NCBI GenBank assembly: GCA_028023455.1
Contig: JAQFVV010000141.1
Span: 2,468,843-2,532,842, forward strand
Direction: 5' to 3'
Source of the DNA: Epiperipatus broadwayi
Lineage: Eukaryota > Onychophora > Udeonychophora > Euonychophora > Peripatidae
Length of the DNA stretch: 64,000 nucleotides
How positions within the stretch are numbered: the stretch's first letter is position 1; every line of letters starts with the position of its first letter. The notes beneath the pieces were generated by a model. It was given only the letters and a program-made list of their open reading frames with translations. It was not told the origin of the DNA and did not search any database. Positions 27,000 to 37,349 of this stretch are shown piece by piece. Both the position numbers and the translations under genes were made by a program.

Positions 27000-29900
27000 C
27001 ATATGCCATGGCTCTCTAGTAAGTTTATGTGAAGATAAAAAGAGACTGACCATGTTTGTATACACTTCCCATAAAGAGAATGCAGGTGACACTGGACAAT
27101 AGCGAGAAAGCAAAGATTGAAACCAAACAGGTATGGTTACAAATGCATCTGGGTAATGTAGAGTTAGACCAAGTCTTTTTATAATGCCTGGTCTCATACA
27201 AGATGTTATAAATGGGACTGATATTTTATACAGGCATAGATGTGTGTTGGGATTATGACAAATGTTCATTTCTTTGCCAAAAAGTTTTGATGCCATTTTA
27301 AGGGCCAAAAATTATAAGCTACTTCACATACAGTGCATTCAGCAATTGAGGGATACAGTGGAAATGCAAAATTAAGTGGCACAATCTATTTTAAAAAGAA
27401 TGGAAGAACAACACCCTCTAATGGAACTGTTGATGGAGTTTTATTCAGTTTTTTTTTTCAAATAAACCTAATCTCATTGGGGGGGAGTATATGCATTGCA
27501 TTCAAGTTAAAAATGAAAGCCATTTCCAGAATTGTTCATATCCCATTCTGTTTCAATATAAGGCTGAAGTAGATCATCAAATACAGCAAATGGTTGAATG
27601 GGGAGTTATTGGATGGCACACATCCTTTTATATTAAACCTATTAGTATTAGTAAAAAAATGGATTTGTCAGGATATGTTTGGAGCCCAGCCCTTGAATGC
27701 CATTGCTGTTCCAGAAAGAAATGTTCCATCTACAATAACAAAACTTTTCTCAAAATTTCATGGGAAAACCATTTTCTCTATATTGGAATTGACATCCAGT
27801 TATTGTCAGATCTCTCTACATCCATCTGACTATTGGAAAGCACACATCCCTTTATACTAACCCATTAGTAGTAGTAAAAAAGAAAAATGGATCTGTCATG
27901 ATATGTTTGGATGCCCAGCAGTTGAATGCCATTACTGTTCCAGCAAGAAATGTGCCACCTACAATAATGGAACTTCTCTCAAAATTTCATGGGAAAACTA
28001 TTTTCTCTACATTGAATTTGATATCCAGAAATTGGCAGATCTCTCTACATCCATCTGACCACAAGTATACCACCTTCCGCTATGAAGGGCATATGTATGC
28101 ATTTAAATGTATGCCTTTTGTATTAATCATTAGTGGTTCAGGACTTCTAAAGGGTTTGGATCAAGTGTTATAAGTTAAATCAAAAGCCTGATTGTGATGT
28201 ATATGGATGACATAGTCATCATATCTAAAAATATGGAAGAAAATATGAAACACTAGAAAATGTTCTTAATGGAGTGTTACCAGAAAAACATTACCATCAA
28301 TTTACAAAAAAGTTGCCTGGTCCAGGAGGAGTTTGCATTTTAGATTTCTTAATTGAGAAAGAGGGTATTAAACCTCATCCAGAGAAACTAACAGCACTGC
28401 AAAATTTTTCTACACCCACTAATAGGTGTCAGGTGTGGTATTTTCTGGGATTATGCAATTTTTATCATAAATTCTCTAAAATTTTGCATTAAATGCTGCA
28501 AACTTGTTTCAGTTATTAACAAAAGAGCAAAAATGGGTATGGGAGTACAAACAGGAGCAGGAATTTTAACACATTAAAAAGTTCTTGGAACAGATGGTTC
28601 TAGCCTACCCTGACTTTTCACAAACTTTTTATGTTCAGATTGACAGCAGTGGGCAAATGTTTTGGAGTCATGCTATTTCAAATTGACAAACAACAATGTC
28701 ACAGAGTGTTATATTTCTGTAACCACAAACTAAAAAGGGCATAAAATAATTACACGATGACAGAAAAAGAAGCTCTGGCCATTGTATAGGCTTTCGGTAA
28801 ATTCAAACAATTTTTGCTTAGATCAGAGATTGTTGTCATTACGGATCATAAGAGCTTGGAATTTCTTAATAGCAGTTACTTATCGAATGATTGATTGATA
28901 TGATGGAGTCTTATGCTACAGAATTCCAGTATAAAGTTCTATATTGTAAAGAAAAGGAAAATATTGTGGCACATATTTTGAGTCACCATCCCATAGATCT
29001 GAATCCCATAGATCTGAACTCCACATCGTCTTGAGCCCAACAATCTGATTATTGCCACATTCACATTGACCATAGATGAGTCCATAGAGAAACAATTACT
29101 AAGGCTACCTGAAATACAGGAGATCAGCCCAGAGTATGCACAAATCATGACATATAAAAAGGAATATAAACTTCAGATCCCAGTGACACAGCAACTTTGG
29201 GGAAATATAAAACCTATAGAATAAAAAATGGTGTATTGCAATACAGAGTTGCCACAGAAGAAAACTCATGGAGAATTCTTATACCTCAAAGACTCAGGAA
29301 CAAACTTATAGAGTATCTACATTGCCTTTATTGATACTTTGAACCACGTAAAGTAGATCATGTGCTCTGGGAAGTATTTTACTGGCCAAGTTTATATTCA
29401 AATATTGTAACAGTTTTGGGAAAATGTCATGTATGTTCACAAAGTAAACAGGTAAACAAGAGATTTACTGGGATCTTACAGCCTATTTTAGCACACAACC
29501 CTAATGAATTGTTGGCCATAGATTTTTATGGGCCTTTACCTGCTCATAAGCGTTACTGATATTTAATCATAATGTATGACATATTTTTTAAGTATGTAAC
29601 TGCATATCTATTAAGAAAGGTGGATAATTGAAGTACTATCCAGATCTTACAGGAGCATCAGTTTCCTAAGAATGATAAGCTAAGATGATACTTACAAATA
29701 ATGGGACACCCTTTAAATCTCACCATTGGAAAAAGTGGATTCAGCAACAGGGCATTCGGCATGTGTTAACATCTATTCGTAATCCTCAATCGAATCCCGG
29801 TGAGAGAGTCATGAGGGAGTTAAAGCATTTTTTTGGCTTTATGTCAGCAAAAATCACTGTGGATGGTAGACAGAAAACATCACTAACTACATAAATTGGA

Positions 29901-30364
29901 CACAGAATGAATCTACAGGGTCTGTGCCCATCAGATTACATTTTGGACAGAATTATCCAATGCTGATAGAAGGCTCCCTTGCCTGTAGATTGGGAGAAAA
30001 TTGATAAAGAAATGGATAAAAGAAAGGCTTGAATAAAGTAAACATATGGCTGAAGTACATGTAAAGTAGGAAAATCCATGACCATGTAAATTTGAGGTAG
30101 TAGACTTGGTTTTTGTATGAAAACATCATATCAGCAATCCAACCCAGCATCAATATAAGAAATTTTTCCCAGTATATGAGGGACCCTTCACTATACAAAA
30201 GAAAAGTGGTCCAAATGCATTTGTATTGGAAGATGAGTGTGGGATTTCTGGATATTATAATGCATAAAGCCTTAGGCTAGCCACCTAAAACATAGGAGGT
30301 ACACTTAAAGAATTGATCTCAGGGCAAATGTTCAGCCAGTGGGAGGGGATTTAAAAGTTTTACA
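27000..30364 (+). pseudogene. pol: Gypsy pol: protease, RT, RNase H, integrase (decayed)
   Basis: In order on the plus strand: a protease tail with DVINGTDILYRHRCVL (about 27195-27250); RT, with a duplicated fingers/palm segment (27617-27840 and 27841-28064) including CLDAQQLNAITVP and KFHGKTIFS, then YMDDIVIIS (about 28200-28230) and a thumb/connection frame with FLGLCNFYHKFS (28274-28492); RNase H (about 28500-28920) with TEKEALAIV; integrase zinc-binding region with CHVCSQSK (29362-29559) and core start AIDFYGP; the second catalytic block at 29685-29894, where TNNGTPF has Asn where Asp is expected, 35 residues before the glutamate in NPGERVM; and the GPY/F module (about 30170-30260). Many stops and frameshifts. 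Pol would normally reverse-transcribe and integrate the element. Confidence 0.85.
27617..28064 (+). repeat. 224-bp tandem duplication inside the RT gene
   Basis: The segment 27617-27840 is repeated at 27841-28064 with substitutions and one small deletion (KKKN-type stretch shortened in the first unit). Both start CACACATCC and end CATCCATCTGAC. It doubles the part of RT from the fingers to the first catalytic region, so the duplication alone would disable the enzyme. Confidence 0.85.
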
Positions 30365-32336
30365 TGTTGGGGTTTAAAGTTTTTTTTTTTTAAAAAAAAT
30401 GAAAACAGCAAATAAATGCTATTATTTTTTTATTTTATTTTTGTTGGCATGATGGGGCAGTTGAACCGGAAACTTTATCTGATTCAAAAGTTCTATCACA
30501 TAAAATAAATACCAAGTTTTATATGTGCAATAACACACATACCTATTTATATTGAAATCTTATATTTTTAATTTACCGTTGATTTTAATATAAAATATTT
30601 TTTATGACTTTTGTTTTCTTTTAAAATAATTAAAAGCAAGCAAAGTTTAATTAGTCTTATAAAAGTATTCTATTTAAAAAAACTAAAAAAAAAATTTTTT
30701 AATGTTGATTTATTTTTAAAGCAGAGATTTATTTTGGTATGTTTTTTTTAAAAATAATAAAAATAATTTTGTAAGTTAAAGCCTTGTAAGATACTGTTTT
30801 TCTAATTAAGATTAAGTGGGAGATAGAGATTTACCTTGGTTAAAAGTTGCAATAAAGATTGCGTGGGAGATAATAGACATAAATAACTCTGGGTATATAT
30901 TGATAGATTCTTATCACATTTTTTGAGAGACTTTTCTCATCATTCAGTTTATTTTATTCTGATTGCTCAGCTTATTCAGCTTCTTGTGATTGAGGATTCA
31001 TTCAGATTTTAGCTGTTAATGAACTGCTGCATTGTTAAAGTGATTCTAATTTTTATTTGATCTTTGTTCCATGAAAATCACCAGTTTGAGTTTCTGTTGA
31101 CTGAGAGTAATTCTACTATTTGCCATGATAGAAGCAGCCATTCAGATGCTTTGCCTGTAATATATGCCATGAAGAATTTTCACAACATGATGGGCTGAGC
31201 CTTTTCAAAGATGAATTTCCAGAACTCCAAATTATGACTTCAATCATGACCTAAGTTTCAAGTCCAGAGTGGATCCCAATAATGCCTCCATTCTTCTGAA
31301 CTTGTAATAAATGACTGCCATTGTATAGGACTCTGTAAACTAAACCTTGCTTGATCAGCAGGAGTTAATATTACTTCGAAGTAACTTACCTTTCCATACC
31401 AAAATTAGGGCTAAAGTCTCTAGCATTTATCAGCTTAATATTAAAAAGAAATTATATTTATGATGTGTAATCTATCAATTTAAATGTTAATGTATTGTTT
31501 TTTTATTACAATCTTAGTAGCAATATTGTTTGAGAGTGTATGGCAAGTGATATTTTATATGCTTAATATTTTCTCTGTTCTATGATTAACTCTTGATAAA
31601 TGCTCAGACTGAACTTAGTAGTTTGCTTTTACTCCTCTTTTTTGTTTGTTTGTTTGCTTTGTCATTAAACTTAACCAAATTTGGCTGGTGGTTTAGAGGA
31701 TGTATGATTTTATTTATTTTGGTAGAGATTAATTTTCTATAATACTGATTATATAGTTCATAATGTTACTTTTCTTGTGTGAGACTAACCTTGGCTTCTT
31801 TAAGCGTACTTGTCCATGAGCGTTTCGCAGAACTAGGACAATCTTGGTTCCAACATTTCTTTTCAGGACTAAGAAAAGCTCATCTGCACTCTCCCATTGT
31901 TCTCCACAAACATCCATCTTACTAAATCTTTATAGGGAAAGGGAATTGGTTGGGTGAGCCGATAGCTGAAAGATATAGGCCCTTATTATATTATAGATGA
32001 GAAATGAACTTGTCAGCCTGGGTATTTAATGTATTAATGTCCGCATACACTCAATATTAAGATCTGCTAAGAAAATGTAGGTCAAGTTTTTATGTTTATA
32101 TTCTTGTTACATTTAATAAATTTAAAAAGTTCTTGTAATTATTTTAGCTGATGTTTGTCTTGGTGTTTTCTCAATTCTCTGAACCACATTCATGAGCTTT
32201 TGCACTCCCTGGGTTAATATGGCACATTCATGTTCATATATTCTGCACTCTCTTAAAATTAAATGTCTAGTTCCGATTTTCGAGCTAAAGGCACCCTCGT
32301 GGTCAGGATATACAAAATCAAAATCTTTCATCCAGT

Positions 32337-32339
<3 letters not shown>
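30365..32339 (+). repeat. LTR_B (1975 bp)
   Basis: The 3' LTR of the plus-strand Gypsy element. It is preceded by a purine-rich stretch (GTGGGAGGGGA, about 30339-30349) and followed at once by (TA)n at 32340. Substitutions and indels relative to LTR_A are frequent, so insertion is old. Confidence 0.8.

Positions 32340-32369
<30 letters not shown>
32340..32369. repeat. (TA)n microsatellite between an LTR end and a Penelope-like end
   Basis: A TA tract of about 30 bp. The LTR ends on its left side and the Penelope-like palindrome begins about 24 bp to its right. Confidence 0.9.
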
Positions 32370-32372
<3 letters not shown>

Positions 32373-32596
32373 AAATCAAAGATTTGCATGGGTTAAATAT
32401 ATAAAATACATATTTTGCGGGTTCATCCGTGTTAAAAACTTTTAATATTAATATACTGACGTTTCGACTTGGTCACACAAGCCATCCACAGAATTATAAA
32501 AGGTAGAAAGACGGTTATAGAGGCACTACAATCACTGATTTGAATAAAATGTTAAAATTTCACCAATAGCAAAAAATGTTAAATTTAGGAATGTTT

Positions 32597-33118
32597 TTAA
32601 AAAAAATATTTCCAAATAGGAGGAAGTTTGCATGTATCATCTCGCTTATTGATACAATCCGGCCTTTTAAGTATCTCAATGGCTTCTCTAATTTTGCATT
32701 GGTAGAGATTATCACATCTGGATATGATCCTGGTACTAGAAAAATCAATTTTATGACCTGAATCCATAGTATGGAGTGAGAGTGCTGATGATGATGAGTG
32801 TTGTTTAACTGCATTAGCATCCTCATCTCTCCTAACACTGATGCAATGATTACTCATACCTATGTAAGAAGCTTTACAATTTTTACATGAGATTTGATAG
32901 ACACCATGAGATTCAAGAGGGATTGAATCCTTAGGCTTGGTTATTATATTGCTGATCTTTTGATGAGCAGAAAATGCTGTATCTATATTATAGCATTTTA
33001 ATGTACATCCTATACTGTCTGTAGTTCCTTTTACATATGGAACACAAATCCTAATAGCTGACTTATCATCTTTTTGTTTCCTATTTTGTCTATTTTGGGC
33101 TTGAAATAAGGCTTTTTT
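32597..33118 (-). CDS. Penelope-like GIY-YIG endonuclease, partial (left arm)
   Basis: The minus-strand frame is open from the palindrome centre to a stop at 32597, about 173 codons. It has a GIY-YIG nuclease layout: GVYQISC (GIY variant), CKNC, SYIG (YIG), an Arg-rich helix SVRRDED, TMDSGHKIDF, REAIEI with the expected catalytic Glu, and a terminal INKRDDTCKL. These match the endonuclease at the carboxy end of Penelope-like polyproteins, which nicks DNA for target-primed insertion. Relative to the other arm, the residue after NH is Cys instead of Arg (NHCISV versus NHRISV), which may affect the catalytic arginine region. There is no RT upstream and no natural start, so it is a truncated fragment. 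Confidence 0.7.
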   Translation of the reverse strand, partial: KKALFQAQNRQNRKQKDDKSAIRICVPYVKGTTDSIGCTLKCYNIDTAFSAHQKISNIITKPKDSIPLESHGVYQISCKNCKASYIGMSNHCISVRRDEDANAVKQHSSSSALSLHTMDSGHKIDFSSTRIISRCDNLYQCKIREAIEILKRPDCINKRDDTCKLPPIWKYFF

Positions 33119-33130
33119 TAAAATTTATAA

Positions 33131-33652
33131 AAAAAAACCTTATTTCAAGCCCAAAATAGACAAAATAGGAAACAAAAAGATGATAAATCAGCTATTAGGA
33201 TTTGTGTTCCATATGTAAAAAGAACTACAGACAGTATCGGATGTATATTAAAATGCTATAATATAGATACAGCATTTTCTGCTCATCAAAAGATCAGCAA
33301 TATAATAACCAAGCCTAAGGATTCAATCCCTCTTGAATCTCATGGTGTCTATCAAATCTCATGTAAAAATTGTAAAGCTTCTTACATAGGTATGCATAAT
33401 CATCGCATCAGTGTTAGGAGAGATGAGCATGCTAATGTAGTTAAACAACACTCATCATCATCAGCATTCTCACCCCATACTATGGATTCAGGTCATAAAA
33501 TTGATTTTTCTAGTACCAGGATCATATCCAGATGTGATAATCTCTACCAATGCAAAATTAGAGAAGCCATTGAGATACTTAAAAGGCCGGATTGTATCAA
33601 TAAGCGAGATGATACATGCAAACTTCCTTCTATTTGGAAATATTTTTTTTAA
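33131..33652 (+). CDS. Penelope-like GIY-YIG endonuclease, partial (right arm)
   Basis: Mirror copy of the left-arm frame: open from 33131 to a stop at 33650-33652, about 173 codons, with no in-frame stop. Motifs in order are GVYQISC, CKNC, SYIG, NHRISVRRDEH, SGHKIDF, REAIEI and INKRDDTCKL. The spacing between YIG and the arginine helix is shorter than usual for this family as I know it. The frame starts in the A-rich centre of the palindrome without its RT domain, so it cannot be a full element protein. An internal ATG exists at 33392. Both arms have kept the frame open, consistent with a young duplication rather than proof of function. Confidence 0.7.
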   Translation, partial: KKTLFQAQNRQNRKQKDDKSAIRICVPYVKRTTDSIGCILKCYNIDTAFSAHQKISNIITKPKDSIPLESHGVYQISCKNCKASYIGMHNHRISVRRDEHANVVKQHSSSSAFSPHTMDSGHKIDFSSTRIISRCDNLYQCKIREAIEILKRPDCINKRDDTCKLPSIWKYFF

Positions 33653-33757
33653 AAACATTCCTAAATTTAACATTTTTTGCTATTGGTGGAATTTTAACAT
33701 TTTATTCAAATCAGTGATTGTAGTGCCTCTATAACTGTCTTTCTACCTTTTATAACT

Positions 33758-33791
33758 CTGTGGATGGCTTGTGTGACCAAGTCGAAATGTC
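33758..33791 (+). ncRNA. Degenerate hammerhead-like motif at Penelope-like 3' end
   Basis: CTGTGGA (33758-33764, one change from CUGANGA), a 6-bp stem GGCTTG/CAAGTC with loop TGTGAC (33766-33783), then GAAA and TGTC. In the opposite arm the last part reads GAAACGTC. The layout is that of a type I hammerhead ribozyme as reported in Penelope-like terminal repeats, but the core is altered at A6, so activity is doubtful. Confidence 0.35.
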
Positions 33792-33858
33792 AGTATATTA
33801 ATATTAAAAGTTTTTAACACGGATGAACTGGAAAAATATGTATTATATATATAATTGT

Positions 33859-34744
33859 TTATTTTTCAATTTCAAATCTGGTATTTGGATTATTTAAAAT
33901 TTAACATTAAAGTATGTATCATTTTAATTTTATTTTTATTAAAATATATATATAATAAAATCTTTCCAACACCATAAACAAGCAACAATGGAGCATTTAG
34001 TATATATATATATATTCTCATTTTTCACTCATTCAGGTGGATAGTATACTTCATTTACTCTTTTTGGTACAGGGTTCAAACCCAGCTACTATATTGTGAC
34101 TTTCTGAATAGGCACAAAAATTACTTTTAAGTAGTAAGCTGTGTATCAGAAACAGATGAATGCATTTAATTAAAAAAATGAAATAATCTGAAATTTTAAA
34201 TTTTTTTCTTTAATATTTCAAAACTCTGTTTACAAAGTACCTGCAGATATTATTCAGAAGTTCTAAGACATTTAGTGTTTCTATGGCGTATATTCAGTAA
34301 TAGATAGGGAGTGGTTTGTCACAGAAACCATTAATATCTAGGTTGAATTGATCCAGATTTTATCTTATTTGTCTTTATGACAATGGTTGATATTTGTTTA
34401 GTGATTTTCCAATTCATTTGCTCATTAATACTTCATTCCATACCATAGTTAGTACCATATATTTGACTCATACTCATATAAGTCTATTTTGGCCAGATTG
34501 ATGTAGTGCAGCATATGTGTTTGCATGTAAGTTTGTGCCATCTTACAACTTCATTTTTCTTTCATATATTTGATTAAAATGAAAAAAATATGTTTTACTG
34601 TAAAATATTTAAATTAACAATAAATATATTTGATAACCCATTAAAACACATTTTGAGTGATTGATAGATCAATGGATAATGAATTATTAAACAAAACAAA
34701 TACACTATCAACTACTTTATTTGCTAAACAATTGTCTTTTTTAA
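33859..34744. other. Intergenic DNA, nothing recognised
   Basis: Only a short (TA)n (about 34003-34015) stands out. No reading frame or repeat match could be recognised. Confidence 0.5.
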
Positions 34745-34998
34745 GCAATTCTAAGATCTAGGTGCAGTGCTCTCAGATCCAAGGTCCCTCATTGACGAAG
34801 GCCACAAGCCAGAAACTAGTCTGGGTATATTGGATGAATAGGCGCTAGATAGGGATTTTATGCATATGCCTTCTGGCATCCATTGATTGATCTTGTTGGC
34901 ACAAGATGGCACTACTGTATGGAGAGTTTTGCTTTGTTTTGAATTGTTTAATAACAATTATGTGCTAGTATGAGTTAGTGATCATGTGATGTTCAGTA
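34745..34998 (+). repeat. Dispersed repeat with hammerhead core (copy 1)
   Basis: It matches 39232-39420 through TAAGATCTAGGTGCA, GGCCACAAGCCAGAAACTAG, GATTTTATGCA and GGCACTACTGTA-type words. Its right end (about 34955-34998) is the reverse complement of 38936-38977. The terminal position of a hammerhead-like core suggests the terminal repeat of a Penelope-like family, different from the one at 32393. No protein frame is left. Confidence 0.55.
34776..34836 (+). ncRNA. Hammerhead ribozyme-like motif (copy 1, core mutated)
   Basis: The order is TTGACGA (34792-34798; consensus CUGANGA with C3 changed to U), stem II GGC/GCC closing loop CACAA, GAAA (34812-34815), self-complementary ACTAGT (stem III) and C34821 as the predicted cleavage site. 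For stem I, TGGG after the cleavage site can pair with CTCA before the core, followed by an internal loop and GGAT/ATCC. It is the type I layout. The C3 change predicts poor activity. Confidence 0.45.
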
Positions 34999-37217
34999 TT
35001 TTTTTAATAGTGTAAAAGTATTTTTATTGATTCAATTTAGTTAATATTATTTAGAAGACAAAACAAGTTTTTTTTTCTTTTTTTTTTTTTCGAGAGAAAA
35101 AGTTATTGAATATTTTCCACTAATTATCTCAGTGCAGAAGGTGTGATTGACATTTTGGGAAGTTGACCTTTGAATGAGTAACCTTGATTGGTGAAAGAAA
35201 TGTATGTACAAGCAATAATCAGTAATAAAAGAGAGATAATATAGAAGTAGTCTACTTTTTTATTACAATTGTCTCTCTCTACTAGTTGGTTCTTCTTCTA
35301 AATCAAGCAAATAATATTCAATTTAACGTTAAAAATACAATTTTTTTAATATTAATTTTTGTGTATGAAACTAGTTAAAAAAATTTCTTTGGAAGATAAA
35401 GACAAGAATGGAAGCTTAATCAAATTCAAACAAGTTACAACTCCCTACATTCCAATTAACTAACATTTAAAATCATCATTTAGAATGCATACATGTATCT
35501 ATATTTCAATTTAATTTGTCTAATCTTAATCTCCAATAGTAAAGAAAATTTTGAAGTGTGTGAATTTTGCTATTTTATTAACAAAATTTTGCTGAACTTT
35601 ATAACAAAACATTATATAGACTCTATATTATTTTTTTTCTGGCTATAAAAAGCAAAGTTTAAATGGAAGGATGTGTGTGTTTAACTTAGTATAACAATGC
35701 TTTATTATTATTATTGAACAAAAATATACCTTACCATTCATGCCTCTAGGATTAGGAATTGAATGTGTGACTTAGGTAACTAATGAAACTAACCTGTATT
35801 TAATGTGCATATAATATAAACATGACTAGAAGAGCAAGAATATTAATTCTTAATTGAATATTATGAATTAATCAGCTACTTTGGTAATGGATAGCCTTTG
35901 ATAATTTATCATAAGTGCCTTCATAAATGTAATTATATTCAATGTCATTTGGTGGAAAAACTATCATTCCTTTTAAATTTGCAAGATTGAATGCTGAATT
36001 ATAAATCTATAACACAACCAATTAATTAAACAGTAAAGTATTACCAAAATCTTCAGCAGTAAATGTTAATTTGCCATTGTAAAAAAAGAAATAGCTATTG
36101 GATAATTTGCATGCTATACCATCAGCAGTTTCAATTAGCTATCGGTAAAAACATTATAAATTGCTCTTCTATTAGATTCAAAATTTGTATATTGTCTATC
36201 CCACATATAATTGTTATGTGTCTACTAATACCTATTGTTTTACAATATTATCAGTATTTTCATACATGTCTAAGTGGCATTATTTACAAACTGTGCAAGT
36301 GAACTTTTACATACCCAGATAAGGAATATTTAATTATTTTTGTTAGTATATGATAGATAGGTAGACCAATTATTTGTCTTTATATGTTTTTATTTATTAT
36401 TATTTTTTGCTTCAAGATCATCTCAGATATATATAATATGAAGAATATTATACTGGGTAATAGATCATTATTTTGGTATAATTTTGTTTGTATATATGGA
36501 TTCTATACACATATGTCAGCAGTAAAGATACATGTTTTCTATTATGAAGTTAACCACTAATTTTAAAAAGGGATAAATGCATAGAAGTTATATTTTATCT
36601 TTGTGTTGTCAAAGATTGTGAGGTCTATTTAATCATATTTTTTTATGTTTCAAATTTAAAAGATTTATAGTTCACCATAAGTCAAAATTTTATTGCAATT
36701 TATTAATTGACATTAATTATGCAAAAGTGCTATTTTATCTTTACTTTACCAAAAATAATGAGGCTTATATAATAGTAATTGTTATATTTCAGATTTAAAA
36801 CATTTATAATTCATCAAGAATGAAAGATTTATTTTCGATTGATTAGTTAATGTTGTTATAATATTTACATATTGAGTATGACTTGGAATTATTTTGTGCA
36901 TTATCATGTGTGTATGCATGTTTGTGCAATTCATTTATTTAATTGTTAAATTGAAAGTCGTTTGGCCTCTATTTCTCCAATGGATTTCAGATGATGTGAT
37001 ATGCCAAAAAATGTGGAAAAATTAGGAATTTATCCAAGAGTGATTTTTTTTATGTTTAGAATGATTGATGTGTTAAGTGGTTATGAAGAACAAAGTTGTT
37101 TATGATATGTATAATATTGTCAGGGATTGAGAGAACTCTCCCTTAGTTTATTTAAGGACTTGTCATGAGAGGATTATATTTTCTAGATTGAGCATTTGTG
37201 TATTATGATAATTATGT
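34999..37217. other. A+T-rich intergenic DNA, nothing recognised
   Basis: No coding frame with family features. The 79-codon frame at 36063-36302 has no motif and is probably chance. Confidence 0.5.
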
Positions 37218-37349
37218 TATGGGAAGTGAAGCAGTGTATTTTCCTTGGTTTTGGTAATGAGACAGAGTCCACACCAGTTTTGATATGGGAAGTGAAGCAG
37301 TGTATTTTCCTTGGTTTTGGTAATGAGACAGAGTCCACACCAGTTTTGA
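37218..37349. repeat. Exact 66-bp tandem duplication
   Basis: Two consecutive copies (37218-37283 and 37284-37349) look identical base for base, starting TATGGGAAGTGAAGCAG and ending ACCAGTTTTGA. Identity implies a very recent duplication or an assembly artefact. Confidence 0.85.

Larger units (their letters stand above)
32393..33858. mobile_element. Palindromic pair of Penelope-like retroelement copies
   Basis: The arms 32393-33111 and 33138-33858 are near-identical reverse complements with a ~26-bp A/T-rich centre. Each arm encodes, reading outward, the carboxy-terminal GIY-YIG endonuclease of a Penelope-like element followed by its 3' end (GTTTTTAACACGGATGAAC near the outer edges). The reverse transcriptase part is missing from both, so each is a 5'-truncated copy. 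Penelope-like elements are known to occur in tandem and inverted arrangements. The close similarity of the arms points to a recent event, or to gene conversion between arms. Confidence 0.8.

Noticed and set aside
26991-27308. 105-codon minus-strand frame
   Set aside because: Opposite the decayed Gypsy protease region, which has the recognisable motif on the plus strand.
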